The position numbers were made by a program, and so were the translations under genes. Source: Ophiostoma sp. CBS 140.51 (taxonomy: Eukaryota; Ascomycota; Sordariomycetes; Ophiostomatales; Ophiostomataceae). Taken from it: a DNA stretch of 64,000 nucleotides. The DNA is taken from positions 1 through 64,000 of the forward strand of contig JANSLP010000007.1 in assembly GCA_029298735.1 (NCBI GenBank), given 5' to 3'. Positions 31,922-42,105 of the stretch are shown here, piece by piece (position 1 is the first letter of the stretch; each line of letters begins with the position of its first letter). The notes beneath the pieces were generated by a model. It was given only the letters and a program-made list of their open reading frames with translations. It was not told the origin of the DNA and did not search any database.

Positions 31922-33829
31922 TTAAATATCCATCTCGAAAAAGTCCGACTCGGGTGGTGCGCGAATGGCAAAGACGAAAATATCACGACGATTCTCGCTC
32001 TCGTCCTCGTTCTTTTTCTCCTCCTCTTTATCCTTCACATCCTCCTTCTTCTTCTCGTCCTTCTTCTCGTCCTTCTTCTCGTCCTTCTTCTCATCTGCCT
32101 TAATAGGCTTGCCGTCGGCATCCACTTCAACGACCACGTCCTTAGTGTCCAGCGCACTGTCCTCGGTGTATGCCCACATGCCCTTGAGATCACCCGTCAA
32201 CGCTGCCCGGCCCCATGTCGCCACCAGTAGTGCCGGCACCAGGTAGAAGAGCGCCGGCTGGCCCTTGCGCGTGATGAGCATGGCGCCCATGGCAGCGGCC
32301 AAGCCAATGACGTAGGCGACCATGGAGGTGACAAAGTAGGGCTTGTCAAACCGCGATGCCTTAAGCCCGCGTGTGGTTGCTGCCGTCGCCGATCCAGACG
32401 TCCACAGCCGATCGCCCCAACGGCCCTGCGGGTCAATGTACTGCGGCTTGACCTCGCGGGTGGCTGTCGTTGCGGTCGCTGAAGTTGTTTTGTTTGCCGC
32501 ATTGTCTGTGGCCATCTCCGACTTGGCCACCTCCGTGGTCAGCGTCGTTTCGACGTGCTTGATCTGTTTCGCATAGTGACGGTACAGGTCGTAGCGCAGA
32601 CACAGGCACATGTAGATGCCGGGAACCACAATGTCGCCCAGACCCAGCATGCCCGACTGGCCGCCGGAACCGGCCACAATCTTGATGGGTGCATCGACCT
32701 GTGTTGCCACCGTCACCATGAAGGGTGTATAAAACACCATGACAATGTCGTAGACAAATAAACCGAGAAGAACAGTCGATCCAATGGCAAATGACGTGCC
32801 CGACACCAGCTGCAGCGACAGATAGCTCATGCCGAGGCCCATAATGTTGTTGAGCAGCGACGGGAAGACGCCCACAAAGTAGTAGAGGTATGCCGTCAGA
32901 CCAGCGAGCGCCATGCCAATGATTGTGTGGATCGTCAGGCCCTCAATCTCTTCCTCGCCGCAGCCACGCAGAGACACGTAGATCGACCACGACTCGCAGA
33001 CGAGGTGACGAACGGTCCAGGAGGTTGATGTCACGCGGACTGCCCACCGTGCCGGTAGCCAGCTAATGGGCACCGCCAACAGGTCGGGAAACGGTGACTT
33101 CCGGGTCGGATCCTCTTCCCAGGCACTGGCTTCATCCGTCGTGTCAGATGCCGTTGCCTTGCGCACCCATTGCACACGTTTTGTGCCGTCGACCCGGTGT
33201 AGTCGTCCATCACCGCGGGACATCCACACGTTGGGAAAGATGATGGATGAAGTCAGGCTGAGACCGCCGCCCAGGAACGCACCAACGCTCGCCACGGCGA
33301 CCAGCGACGTGTACGCGCGCAAAATGCGGTTGAGCAGTGCCGGGTCTTGCATGTACTGAATTAGATAATAAAAGCCGATGAGTGCGGCAGCCGCAAAAAA
33401 GGGCATCAGCAGCGCGTCCTGCAGCCGGATGCTCTCCTTGGCGACGTCGGCCGTCCGCTTCTTCTTCTTCTTGTTCGACTTGCTCTTGTCGTCTGCTTTG
33501 TCGTCACCGGCCGCCTTGTCGTCCTCTCCGTCTCGTGGAGCAGCCGAGTGTGGCCTCGACAGCGATGCATGGGCGCCTAGATAGATGATGCCGAGTGCGA
33601 GGGTAAGGATACGCAGCTCCATCAAGAACATGTGCCGGTAAGCGTACAGTAGGGCACCGTACGTGGACGGGTCCGACAGAGAAAATGCTGCGCGTGCGGC
33701 GGCTATTGGTGTCAAGTTGGCGGCGGCAGCATAGCCTGTGATGTTTGCTGTAATATTGGCAGTGATATTGGCTGCAATGTCCGCCAAGGCGTCGTTGGCG
33801 AATGTGCCATTGATGGAGAGTTCGTCCAT
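31922..33829 (-). CDS. sppA: Signal peptide peptidase, GxGD intramembrane aspartyl protease
   Basis: Single 635-aa frame with about nine hydrophobic segments. It cleaves leftover signal peptides and other type II membrane segments in the ER. The catalytic pair is D361 in VYDIVMVFYTPF and D399 in LGLGDIVVPG; the PAL motif follows at about 530 (YLVPALLVATWG). The N-terminal lumenal part has a repeated glycosylation sequon (NITANITANITG). A charged Lys/Asp insert lies at about 90-125. The C-terminal tail is built of EKKD repeats followed by acidic residues. It is longer than animal SPP because of these inserts, as in other filamentous fungi. The related processing of SREBP-type factors in Aspergillus uses SppA. 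Confidence 0.93.
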   Translation of the reverse strand: MDELSINGTFANDALADIAANITANITANITGYAAAANLTPIAAARAAFSLSDPSTYGALLYAYRHMFLMELRILTLALGIIYLGAHASLSRPHSAAPRDGEDDKAAGDDKADDKSKSNKKKKKRTADVAKESIRLQDALLMPFFAAAALIGFYYLIQYMQDPALLNRILRAYTSLVAVASVGAFLGGGLSLTSSIIFPNVWMSRGDGRLHRVDGTKRVQWVRKATASDTTDEASAWEEDPTRKSPFPDLLAVPISWLPARWAVRVTSTSWTVRHLVCESWSIYVSLRGCGEEEIEGLTIHTIIGMALAGLTAYLYYFVGVFPSLLNNIMGLGMSYLSLQLVSGTSFAIGSTVLLGLFVYDIVMVFYTPFMVTVATQVDAPIKIVAGSGGQSGMLGLGDIVVPGIYMCLCLRYDLYRHYAKQIKHVETTLTTEVAKSEMATDNAANKTTSATATTATREVKPQYIDPQGRWGDRLWTSGSATAATTRGLKASRFDKPYFVTSMVAYVIGLAAAMGAMLITRKGQPALFYLVPALLVATWGRAALTGDLKGMWAYTEDSALDTKDVVVEVDADGKPIKADEKKDEKKDEKKDEKKKEDVKDKEEEKKNEDESENRRDIFVFAIRAPPESDFFEMDI

Positions 33830-34450
33830 CGTGGCAGAAGACGGCGCTGAGATGCGCTTTCACCTTGTAGAGTGATTTACAGATGTTGGTGATATGTCCG
33901 GAATAGATACTTGTGATGGAAATAGATCTGTGAAAAATATTTGACAAACGGTTCTGGAGAAGGTGAGGTTTAAAGTGTTGTAAATAGTGAGGTAGAGATA
34001 AACCTGTGTGTGGGTTGCAGCTGCCTGATATTATGTGGCCTGCTACAGGGCTGTCCAACAATGACAGCTTGAAGCTACGTTTTAAAGCTGGAAAAATAAG
34101 TGGGTCTTTGAAACGCCAGCGGCCAGTCAGGTTCAAACGCCGAATATTAGTCATCATATATGCTTCCATTCAAGGCTGGCGACCAACTCAATTGAAGCTT
34201 TTCAGACACAACACTTCGCCAACTATATCGACGCCTTTCAGTGATACCCAATCCTCCATTCAGACCATATATTTTGAACCTATACTGGGCGCTCGGGCCC
34301 TTGCTATTTTACTGCAATTTTTAAGCAGTATCATAACCTCATTGCTGCTCACTCAATCACATCAACTTCTTCAAATTCAATCTACTAATCGGCCGATAGA
34401 GAGGCTGTTTACACACATCTCCTCATACTACACACAAACCAAACGCAAAA
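33830..34450. promoter_or_regulatory. Divergent promoter region, SPP / cyclophilin
   Basis: 621 bp between the divergent starts of the protease and cyclophilin genes, moderately AT-rich. No distinct element beyond A/T tracts; no gene. Confidence 0.5.
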
Positions 34451-35014
34451 ATGGCAACAACAGTAGCACTCGACACGAGCATGGTAGGTCTATTTGCTTC
34501 GTCTCTGACACGGTCTCACACAGACCTCTCTACTCACACTTTCTAGGGAACCGTCACGGTCGAACTCTACACAGAACATGCGCCGCGCACATGCCGCAAC
34601 TTTGTGACGCTGGCTGAGCGTGGCTACTACGACGGTACCGTGTTCCACCGCGTGATTGCTGATTTCATGGTGCAGGGCGGCGACCCGACGGGGACAGGAC
34701 GCGGCGGTGAGAGCATCTACGGCGCCAAATTTGATGACGAGATTGCGCCGCCAAAGAGCAAGCTGCAGTTGAAGCACACGGGCGCGGGCGTGCTGAGCAT
34801 GGCCAATGCAGGACCCAACACGAATGGCAGCCAGTTCTTTTTGACACTGGCGCCAACGCCCTGGCTGGACGGCAAGCACACAATTTTTGGGCGCGTGCAG
34901 TCTGGGATGGGCGTTTTGCGGCGGATGGGCCAGGTTGCCGTGGACGCCGAGGACCGGCCACGGGAGACACTGCAGCTGAAGAAGGCGCGGATCATCAAGG
35001 CGGAGGAGGAGTGA
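34451..35014 (+). CDS. Cyclophilin, PPIL1 type peptidyl-prolyl isomerase
   Basis: Two exons: 34451..34483 (33 nt) and 34547..35014, with a 63-bp intron; 166 aa. The protein starts directly at the cyclophilin fold: TVALDTSMGTVTVELYTEHA, then PRTCRNFVTLAERGYYDG. Active-site signatures are FHRVIADFMVQGGDPTGTGRGG, SMANAGPNTNGSQFF and WLDGKHTIFGRV. There is no signal peptide or targeting sequence, so it is nuclear or cytosolic. The compact, single-domain form matches PPIL1 (fungal Cyp1), which in humans is a spliceosome component; this fits a splicing role but does not prove one here. Confidence 0.93.
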
Positions 35015-35666
35015 GGGTATGTCGTACATAAGCACAGGCGATATATAGAGACAAATTTATGATTGGAGAAAGTCATATTATGATGATAATGAAGCTTGAA
35101 AAGACGAAAAAAACTGGAAAAGAAGAAGACTTGTGATTCTTGACTGAAGAAAGTAAAAACTCAGAAAACCAAAACTCAAAAACGCCGGACCGTTCCCGGT
35201 CTCTGTACGATGCAGCCCCCTTTTTGTCTCCTTAGTCAGAAGAGATGTAGAAAATAGGACGATGAAAAGATAAGAAAAGCAGACTAACAGGAAGGAAGAA
35301 AATAGAGTAAACAGGAAAAAGAACCGACACCTAGTTGTTGTATTTTTTCCGGCTGACAATGATAATGGGAAACGCAACGCAAGACAAGAAGCCAAGAAGC
35401 CAAGAAACCATGGCCTTTCGTTTATGCATCATCCACTCAGCAGATAGGACGGGCAAAACAAAGGACGAGAAAACGAAACAGAAAACAGAAGGAGAACACC
35501 CAAGTTTATACATGCGTGAAAGATGAACGAAAAGCAAAAAAGAACATCGACGCCTCTCCACCACCCGACGCCCGCCAGCCGGTTATTTCCAACGAGCATT
35601 TGATGCAAAAAAACCAAAGAACCTGTGAAATGGAGAAAGCGATATATGAAGCGATACCATGTTGGT
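35015..35666. other. Convergent 3' intergenic region
   Basis: 652 bp between the cyclophilin gene end and the Sgf11-like gene end. A-rich on the plus strand at the left. No gene seen. Confidence 0.55.
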
Positions 35667-37406
35667 TCAACCCCTCGGCGAGGACATGGTGCCTGACGAC
35701 TCGGAGCCGGCATCAATATCCCGAGCACGACCGCCACCGTTCTTGGATGCAGGCGGCGAGAGCGGCGTGGCCTTGCTGTTGATACCACCAAGACCGCTGC
35801 CGCTACCCACAAGTTTGACCTTTTTGTTGCCCGGTATTGGGGGCACAGGCACCTTGGTGGTCTTCTTGGGCGGGGAGGACGAGGGGGTGGACGAGGCCGA
35901 GGGCGGGCCGCCAATCAGCTTCTTCTTCTTCTTTAATAGCTTACCGTTGGCGCCGAGAGAAGAAGACGAAAGACCAGCAGCGGAGGCACCGTTGCTCTTG
36001 GAGGAGCCGTGGCCATTCTTGAAGCTCCGACGGACGTCGTCATCGTCATCATCGTCGTCCTCATCCATACGCACGCCACGGCCGTAGTCGTCGTCATCCA
36101 CATAGTCGCGGTCGTTGTCACCGTCATCGCCACCATCGTCGTCCTCATCGTCGTCGTAGTTGTCATCAATCTTACGCTCGAAGCTGAGAGCCGAGCTGGG
36201 CTTGGCCTTTTGCTTCTTGATGGGACCGGTCGCAGCGGCAGCTGACGGCGAACCCGACGCGTTCTTCATTTTGAGCGTGAGCTTCTTGTTCAGAGCGACA
36301 GACAGGCCCTGGCTGGACGAGGCAGATGGGGTGGCGCTTCCCGAGCCGCCGGCCTGGGACGCAGCAGCCGACGCCGAGGCAGACGACTTGAACTTCTTCT
36401 TGGGCTTGGCCGTGCCCTGGCTGCCGCCCGTCATGTCTGAATCATCGTAGCCACCACCGCCACCACCTCCTCCTCCAACACTACCGCCATTGTCGTCGTC
36501 AAAGTCGTCCGCGTCGCGTTTCCGCGGGCTGCCCTGGGAGCTGGGCATGGGAGTGCCCTTTTGGCTCGAGGGAGGGGTGTGGTCGGTCATGCCGCTGCCG
36601 CCGTTGGAAATCTTGGCGGCAGCCGCCCGACTAGCATTGCGGCCGCTGTTGCCAATGCACGAGCCCATGTGGTTGTTGAGGCGCGATACCAGGATACAGC
36701 GCTTGCACTTGCTGCAGGTGGCCGAGGGGAACGACAAGACGTTGGGCGGCCGCTGTTCGCCCGCGCCGTTGGCGCCCGGTTTGCCGTCTTCACCGTCGAA
36801 GCCCGTAGAGGCAGCTTGGATAGCAGCGGACACCTTCTTATCAAAGTCCTTCTTCTTCTTGCCACGACCGGGGCCGGGGGCCACCCACATTTGGCCGTAA
36901 ATGTCACAGCCCGGTTTGTCAATGTAGGGGTGCTTTTTGCAATAGGTCACGTCCGGGTCGGGCTTGTGGGCGCCGCGGCCGTCGGTCGGGTACAGCAGGC
37001 GCGGCAGGTGGCAGCGGGGGCAGAGAATGTCGGTTGTGGTCTTTAAGGGGTTTGCCTTGAGGGTCACTTGGCCGCTCTCGTACAAGGCGGCGTCGGTCTC
37101 GTGGTGCCCCTCCGGTTTGGACTCGCCCGTGGCACCAGCTAGATCTTGGGCGGCTTCGGCAGCCAGGGTCTCGACACGAATGGCGGCCGTGGCAGCACGG
37201 GCCTGCTTCTCGTCACGGTGTGTCTTCATAATCAGGTCGTGGATGACATTGTAGAGCAAGTCGTCGAGAATAGCGCTGGCAAGCTTGTCCATGCCGTTGC
37301 CGTCGGTTGAGGCAGTGACGACACCGGCCCGGCCGGTGTCGTTTCGAGACATGGTGCCCGGTATCTTGTTTGCCAGGTCAATCACGACAGGACCACAGCT
37401 GAGCAA
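35667..37406 (-). CDS. Sgf11-like zinc-finger protein, probable SAGA component
   Basis: Single 579-aa frame; the likelier start is the second Met at 37352 (MSRNDTGRAG). The N-terminal helix (ASAILDDLLYNVIHDLIMKT) resembles the Sgf11 helix that binds the ubiquitin-protease module. A Cys/His cluster follows (CPRCHLPRLLYP, then YCKKHP, GCDIYG), and at about 230-250 the C-x2-C...H-x3-C finger CSKCKRCILVSRLNNHMGSC runs into IGNSGRNASR, as in the Sgf11/ATXN7L3 zinc finger. The C-terminal half is disordered: poly-Gly, Ser/Ala-rich and acidic runs with Lys patches (KKKKK, KPKKKFK). If correct, it helps position the SAGA histone H2B deubiquitinase. It is much longer than yeast Sgf11. Other chromatin zinc-finger proteins remain possible. 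Confidence 0.65.
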   Translation of the reverse strand: MLSCGPVVIDLANKIPGTMSRNDTGRAGVVTASTDGNGMDKLASAILDDLLYNVIHDLIMKTHRDEKQARAATAAIRVETLAAEAAQDLAGATGESKPEGHHETDAALYESGQVTLKANPLKTTTDILCPRCHLPRLLYPTDGRGAHKPDPDVTYCKKHPYIDKPGCDIYGQMWVAPGPGRGKKKKDFDKKVSAAIQAASTGFDGEDGKPGANGAGEQRPPNVLSFPSATCSKCKRCILVSRLNNHMGSCIGNSGRNASRAAAAKISNGGSGMTDHTPPSSQKGTPMPSSQGSPRKRDADDFDDDNGGSVGGGGGGGGGYDDSDMTGGSQGTAKPKKKFKSSASASAAASQAGGSGSATPSASSSQGLSVALNKKLTLKMKNASGSPSAAAATGPIKKQKAKPSSALSFERKIDDNYDDDEDDDGGDDGDNDRDYVDDDDYGRGVRMDEDDDDDDDDVRRSFKNGHGSSKSNGASAAGLSSSSLGANGKLLKKKKKLIGGPPSASSTPSSSPPKKTTKVPVPPIPGNKKVKLVGSGSGLGGINSKATPLSPPASKNGGGRARDIDAGSESSGTMSSPRG

Positions 37407-40299
37407 GCTCGAGGATTTGGTCTGTATGTCTTATTGTGGTCGGAGTTGTTGCTGCTCAGGTCGCATGCATAAAACGTGTGGGGTTTTATTCGTTGTTGCT
37501 GCTGTTGGACAAGAGGTTCGGGAAAAGAAGTTGGTAATCGGGGGACCAGGTTACGCAAAGGTAAAAGGAGGAAGGAGGTTTGTCGGGGACGAGTATGGGA
37601 GGGTTTGGGTGTATGTTTCGGTAGTCACGCAAGTCAGAGGCACGAATTAGCCGGTGATGGATCTCTGAGGCGAAAGTCAGAAAATTGGCGACTGTTGGTG
37701 AATTGGCCGTTGACGGGTGTTGGGGCGTCAAATGGTCGTTCGACCTCTAAAATCAACGGGCGAAGCAACAAGAGACCGGCGTACGACGATGGGAGGTCAA
37801 CGATCGGGCAAAAACCAAAGCCGGGGAGATAGATAAGGATAAAAAAGGTTCAAAGTCGAAAGGTAGAAGAGAGGTCGACGAGGAAAGGCTGTGGCTATGG
37901 CACCACCATTGCTAGGGCTGGACAAATAGACAGCCTGTTTGTGCTAGATTGAGGTTTTCTGTCGAAACTGGCCGGCTGGGTAGTACGGATGGCCCCGATC
38001 GAAAGCGACAAATGCAAACGTATCGTGGGATTTTCGAGGCGTCGATTTTGATACGATTTCGACAGTTTTGACAGGAGGTGCGATCTTCGTGATGGGGGAT
38101 GTCGAAATCGGGAAATGGGTGCGAAACAGGGACAAGACAGGCAGGAGAGCCCAAGCGCTGCAAGGGATGAGGCCCAGGAGGAAGGAGCGTTCAGGGTGTG
38201 CTGTCCGGGCCAGTGGCGGCAAGGCCGAGGGGGTGGAATGAAAATTACAGTGGACTGGGGCTGGGTTTACAGCGGCCTTACGGCGGTCATGTCAGGCAGG
38301 AGCCGCCTACGCACCTGCGGAAGCGTTGCGGAAGCACCTGGCTGCAGCCCCGGAAGCAACAAAATTAGGCACTGTAAGTGGCTATTTCCCTAGTTTTCTC
38401 GGCCTGGCAACGCCGCCTCCACAGGGTCGAAAAGGCCCACATCCACGGTCCGGCAGGCGACAGACCGCTAAATGACAGGCACAAACTACTGAATCAGGAC
38501 GTCAGTCCCGAAGCAAGGTGGGAAGGAACTGAGGAGAAGGAAGGAGCAACCAGTGTCAGCATACAGTTGCTGACAAGCGGTCCACGCCTCCGCAAGAGCA
38601 TTATGCGTCTATTTAATGCTTTTGAAGCTAAAGATATATTGTCTATAGAACATGAACTCACATCTTCAGGTGCATCTCGTAAAGATCTTTTCTCGGCTGC
38701 TGATGACGACCGGTGGTTTTTTTTTTTTTTAAAGTTTTTTAATAGACTTTTTTTTTAAATCTTTCTTCCCTGGTCTTGCTTTACCGAATGGGCCGCTAGG
38801 GATTGGGGGGGCAAGGCGTTGGCGCGCCCACGCGATTCCCGCGCACGGCAATATGGGAAGGAACGAAAGGCACGAAAAAAGGGAAAAAGATGGAAAGATG
38901 GCGCGACGTGCTTCACATGTCGTGCGGGCCCATCCACCATCCAATGTTGCCCCATACAAAATTTACAGTGGGCACGGAAGGTGCGCTAGCGTCTGTCGGC
39001 CACAAGGGGTAGCATCTCATCTGCAGGTGCATCCAACCACCCGCAAACTGACAAGAGTCGTTTTGGCACACGATGTGTCCATGACACGATGCACACCGTC
39101 AACACTGCGTGGTGTCCCAGTGGGCCACTTTCAGAGCCGTGCTAGCGTCTTAGCAGACACCTGACCCCCCTGAACGGCATATATATTGAGTTTTCATTGA
39201 AGTATTTGGAGGACGACACCTGCATATCCGGGTTTCGTTTTCTGTAGATGTGTGTGTACGTGCGTGCGCGTGGCAAATTCCCCTGCATCAACGACCCAAA
39301 TTACAAGACTTGGGATACAACAGGCCCGTTTTTGGAAGGCGACGCCGTCGTTTCTGAAACAGAGCAATCAAGCAGCGATAATAGCATTTGGCATTTGACG
39401 TGTAAAGTGGTCACGTGGGTAGATGGACCTTGACGACATAGGAGAACATGAAATACAGACAGCAAATGGGAAGGATTGATGGCATAAAGAACTAATGAAA
39501 AGATGAGACGAGACTGGCGCGGGTCGAGAACAAATACACTGTCGATAGAAATCATGTTCTACAGAGCCATATATGCCATCATGTATTACGATAATCGATG
39601 GACACCAAGCTCACATGGAAGGAGCGAGCCATCCCGAGTTGAAGTTACCTAACTAGGCACTTACGCGAATCGGAAGTGTCTTTACTTCAATAAATATAGA
39701 GTCTCGATCAATAGTGACTTCCGAGAGCAGCCGCACAATACCAAAGTGATACAAGGTATTTTGGCCGTCGTCGTTAGTCAGTGATCCGATCTCTGGATCT
39801 AGCCGAGCTCGATCAAATCAAACTGAGCAAGCTCAAATGTACCTATTTACAGACGTCTCAGTGCTGCGACAAATTATTAGTCCGCCTGTGGTTGGCTGAC
39901 GGTGGTGCAAGTCGAAGGTGCGATTGGGCGGCAGGACCACATTGCGCTGAATTTTGCCCCATTCCGCATTGAGCTATCCAGCAATAGTACAGAGTTACTA
40001 ATACTGTAGAGGCCAGGCCTAGACCGGCAGGAATGCCAGCCCGATTAGCACGTCGCGTAGACAAAAACACGCTCCAAGACTCCCAAGGTCGTGTTTGGTT
40101 CCTACCAATTTAATAGGGTTTTTGTCCCACCAAAATTCCACGCCTTTCTGGCCCATGTCGAATCCACCCACCTCGCGATAATCACAGCCTTGTTTATCTT
40201 TCGACGACCAACCTCAACTCTCTTCCTCCATTCACTTGTCGGCCATGCTCTTTTCGTGAAGCTCCTTTTCTTTGCCCGTCATCCCTCTCAACTACCACC
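37407..40299. other. Gene-poor region between the Sgf11-like and Naa50-like genes
   Basis: 2.89 kb between divergent starts. It includes T-runs at 38717-38757, three close GGAAGC motifs near 38320-38360, and a weak inverted repeat (TTGAAGT...ACTTCAA) at 39639..39690. Frames are short and featureless. No gene called. Confidence 0.45.
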
Positions 40300-41724
40300 A
40301 TGCCGAACCAGCGCTCCATCCTCTCCTTTTTCAGCTCGTCCGCCTCGACCGAGCTTCCCAAACCTCAATCGCAACAACCACAGGTCCAGCCCAAGCCAGC
40401 AGCTTTCGGTCAGCCAGCATCACAGTCGCAGTCGCAATCGCAATCAAAAGTGCCGCCACCACCTCCTCCCCCGCCAAGCTTCAACCGCTTCGTCCCGCCA
40501 CCCTCTGCCCGCAATGGCAGCAAAGGCTATACCCCGCCTCCTGGCATGAGCGCAAATAACAGCAACTCCAATGCCAACGGCGCACGCCACGGCGGCAGCG
40601 CCGACCCTGTTCTCGACTTGGCTCCGATCACACCCGCCTATGGCCGCAGCATCTTCCAGGCCGCGGGCGCTATCGAGCTCGAGGACGGCAGCATCTCCTT
40701 TCCCTCGTCCGCCTCCAACAAGATCGTCTTCCCTCGCGACATCCACATGCCCGACCTCGTCAGCATCAACGGCATCTTGCTGCCTGTGCGCTACTCCGAC
40801 TCGTTTTACAAGGGCGTCACCGACCCAACACGGATGGCCTCACTGTTCAACCGCATTATTCTCGGCGATGATGGCAAGACGGTTGTTGGTGGCCTCGTGT
40901 GCCGGCTGGAGCCAACACCTTTTGCTGGTGATTCTGCGCCTGGTGCTGGCGCTGGCCTCGCCGTCTACATCCAGTCTCTCGCTCTGCTCTCACCCTACCG
41001 CGGCCGCGGACTCATGGCTGCGGCTCTTGACAGCATCATTGCCACTGTCCAGGCGCTGAATCAAAAGGCGGTTGTTCCTGGTGGTCCACTGGCCACGACG
41101 GGATCTGTTTTGTCCCTTTTCGCCCATGTCTGGACCGAGCACGATGATGCCCTCAACTGGTACACCTCGCGCCAGTTTGTCCGTCAGGACGATGCGCCCA
41201 TCGAGGACTACTACTTTGCCCTGCGGCCGGCCACGGCCTGGATCGTGCGGCGAGACGTGTCGGCGGATATCGACCCATCGGTGACACAACTTGTTCTGGA
41301 GGCTACACAGCAAGCAAAGAAGGAGCAGCAGCAGCAGCAGCAATCATTAAAGGCAGCGGCCTCCAATATTACACCACCACCTCCTCCTCCTGCTGCCAAC
41401 GGCCGCTCTCAGTCGTACCAAAACAGCCGCCCAGAGACGGAGTGGAACGACCTGCCGGCTGACATGATGGCGACACCGGGCCTGTCTGCGAACGCGTCCA
41501 CGGCAGCCTCGTCGCGCAATGTATCGCGCAAGGTGTCGCAGATCAACTTGGGCGATGGGACATCCAGCAACAAAGAGAACGACGACAGCCCCCCACCGCA
41601 GTCTGGTCCTGCAACACTCCTGGCACCGCCAACAGCCAATGGCTCACAGGCCTCCTCAAGGAGTAGCAGTTCCATGGGAAAGAAGAAGCGTGAGCGGGCC
41701 TATCCAGCGGCGATGTTCCAGTAG
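40300..41724 (+). CDS. Naa50-like N-acetyltransferase with PIP box and long tails
   Basis: Single 474-aa frame. The central GNAT domain (about 150-330) resembles Naa50/San: LVSINGILLPVRYSDSFYKG, VVGGLVCRLEP, AVYIQSLALLSPYRGRGLMA (acetyl-CoA loop), FAHVWTEHDDALNWYTSRQF and DYYFALRPATAWIVRRDV. Naa50 acetylates protein N-termini at the ribosome, and its animal homologue San is needed for sister chromatid cohesion. The N-terminus MPNQRSILSFFSSS contains Q4-x-x-I7-x-x-F10-F11, an exact PCNA-interaction box. About 140 disordered residues (Gln/Ser/Pro-rich) precede the domain and a ~140-residue disordered tail with a basic KKKRER follows. Extended Naa50 forms are known in filamentous fungi. The loop reads RGRGLM, with Met where the R-x-x-G-x-G/A motif has Gly or Ala. 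Family call firm, PCNA binding inferred. Confidence 0.85.
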   Translation: MPNQRSILSFFSSSASTELPKPQSQQPQVQPKPAAFGQPASQSQSQSQSKVPPPPPPPPSFNRFVPPPSARNGSKGYTPPPGMSANNSNSNANGARHGGSADPVLDLAPITPAYGRSIFQAAGAIELEDGSISFPSSASNKIVFPRDIHMPDLVSINGILLPVRYSDSFYKGVTDPTRMASLFNRIILGDDGKTVVGGLVCRLEPTPFAGDSAPGAGAGLAVYIQSLALLSPYRGRGLMAAALDSIIATVQALNQKAVVPGGPLATTGSVLSLFAHVWTEHDDALNWYTSRQFVRQDDAPIEDYYFALRPATAWIVRRDVSADIDPSVTQLVLEATQQAKKEQQQQQQSLKAAASNITPPPPPPAANGRSQSYQNSRPETEWNDLPADMMATPGLSANASTAASSRNVSRKVSQINLGDGTSSNKENDDSPPPQSGPATLLAPPTANGSQASSRSSSSMGKKKRERAYPAAMFQ

Positions 41725-42105
41725 AGAAAGAAGGAAAGACAGAAAGGAGTAGAAAGACAGACAAATAGTTTGGCGTTCGGATATATATTTTTTGAGGATG
41801 AAAAAAGATGAGATGATAACTTATAGTCTGGGCTATATATAGCCCTAAGGCAGCAAACAAACATATCAAATATAATAACTTTGGACGAAAGAGAGAGAAT
41901 TAAGTGATTGAATGAGAATAATAACTTGAAATGCCATGACGATGTGAATGATGCGAACGATGAAACGATAAAACGATGAAATCAATAAAAAGTACATGAC
42001 CGCAATAGAAATGCTCCTGCTAGTATTAAGCAACCCGGGTTCCCTTCATATTTTTTTGTCCCCTGTAACAATGTTTTTTGCTGTTGTTTTCCTTCCCCGA
42101 ACAGA
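41725..42105. other. Convergent 3' intergenic region
   Basis: 381 bp of AT-rich DNA between the Naa50-like and glucokinase genes. No gene seen. Confidence 0.6.
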
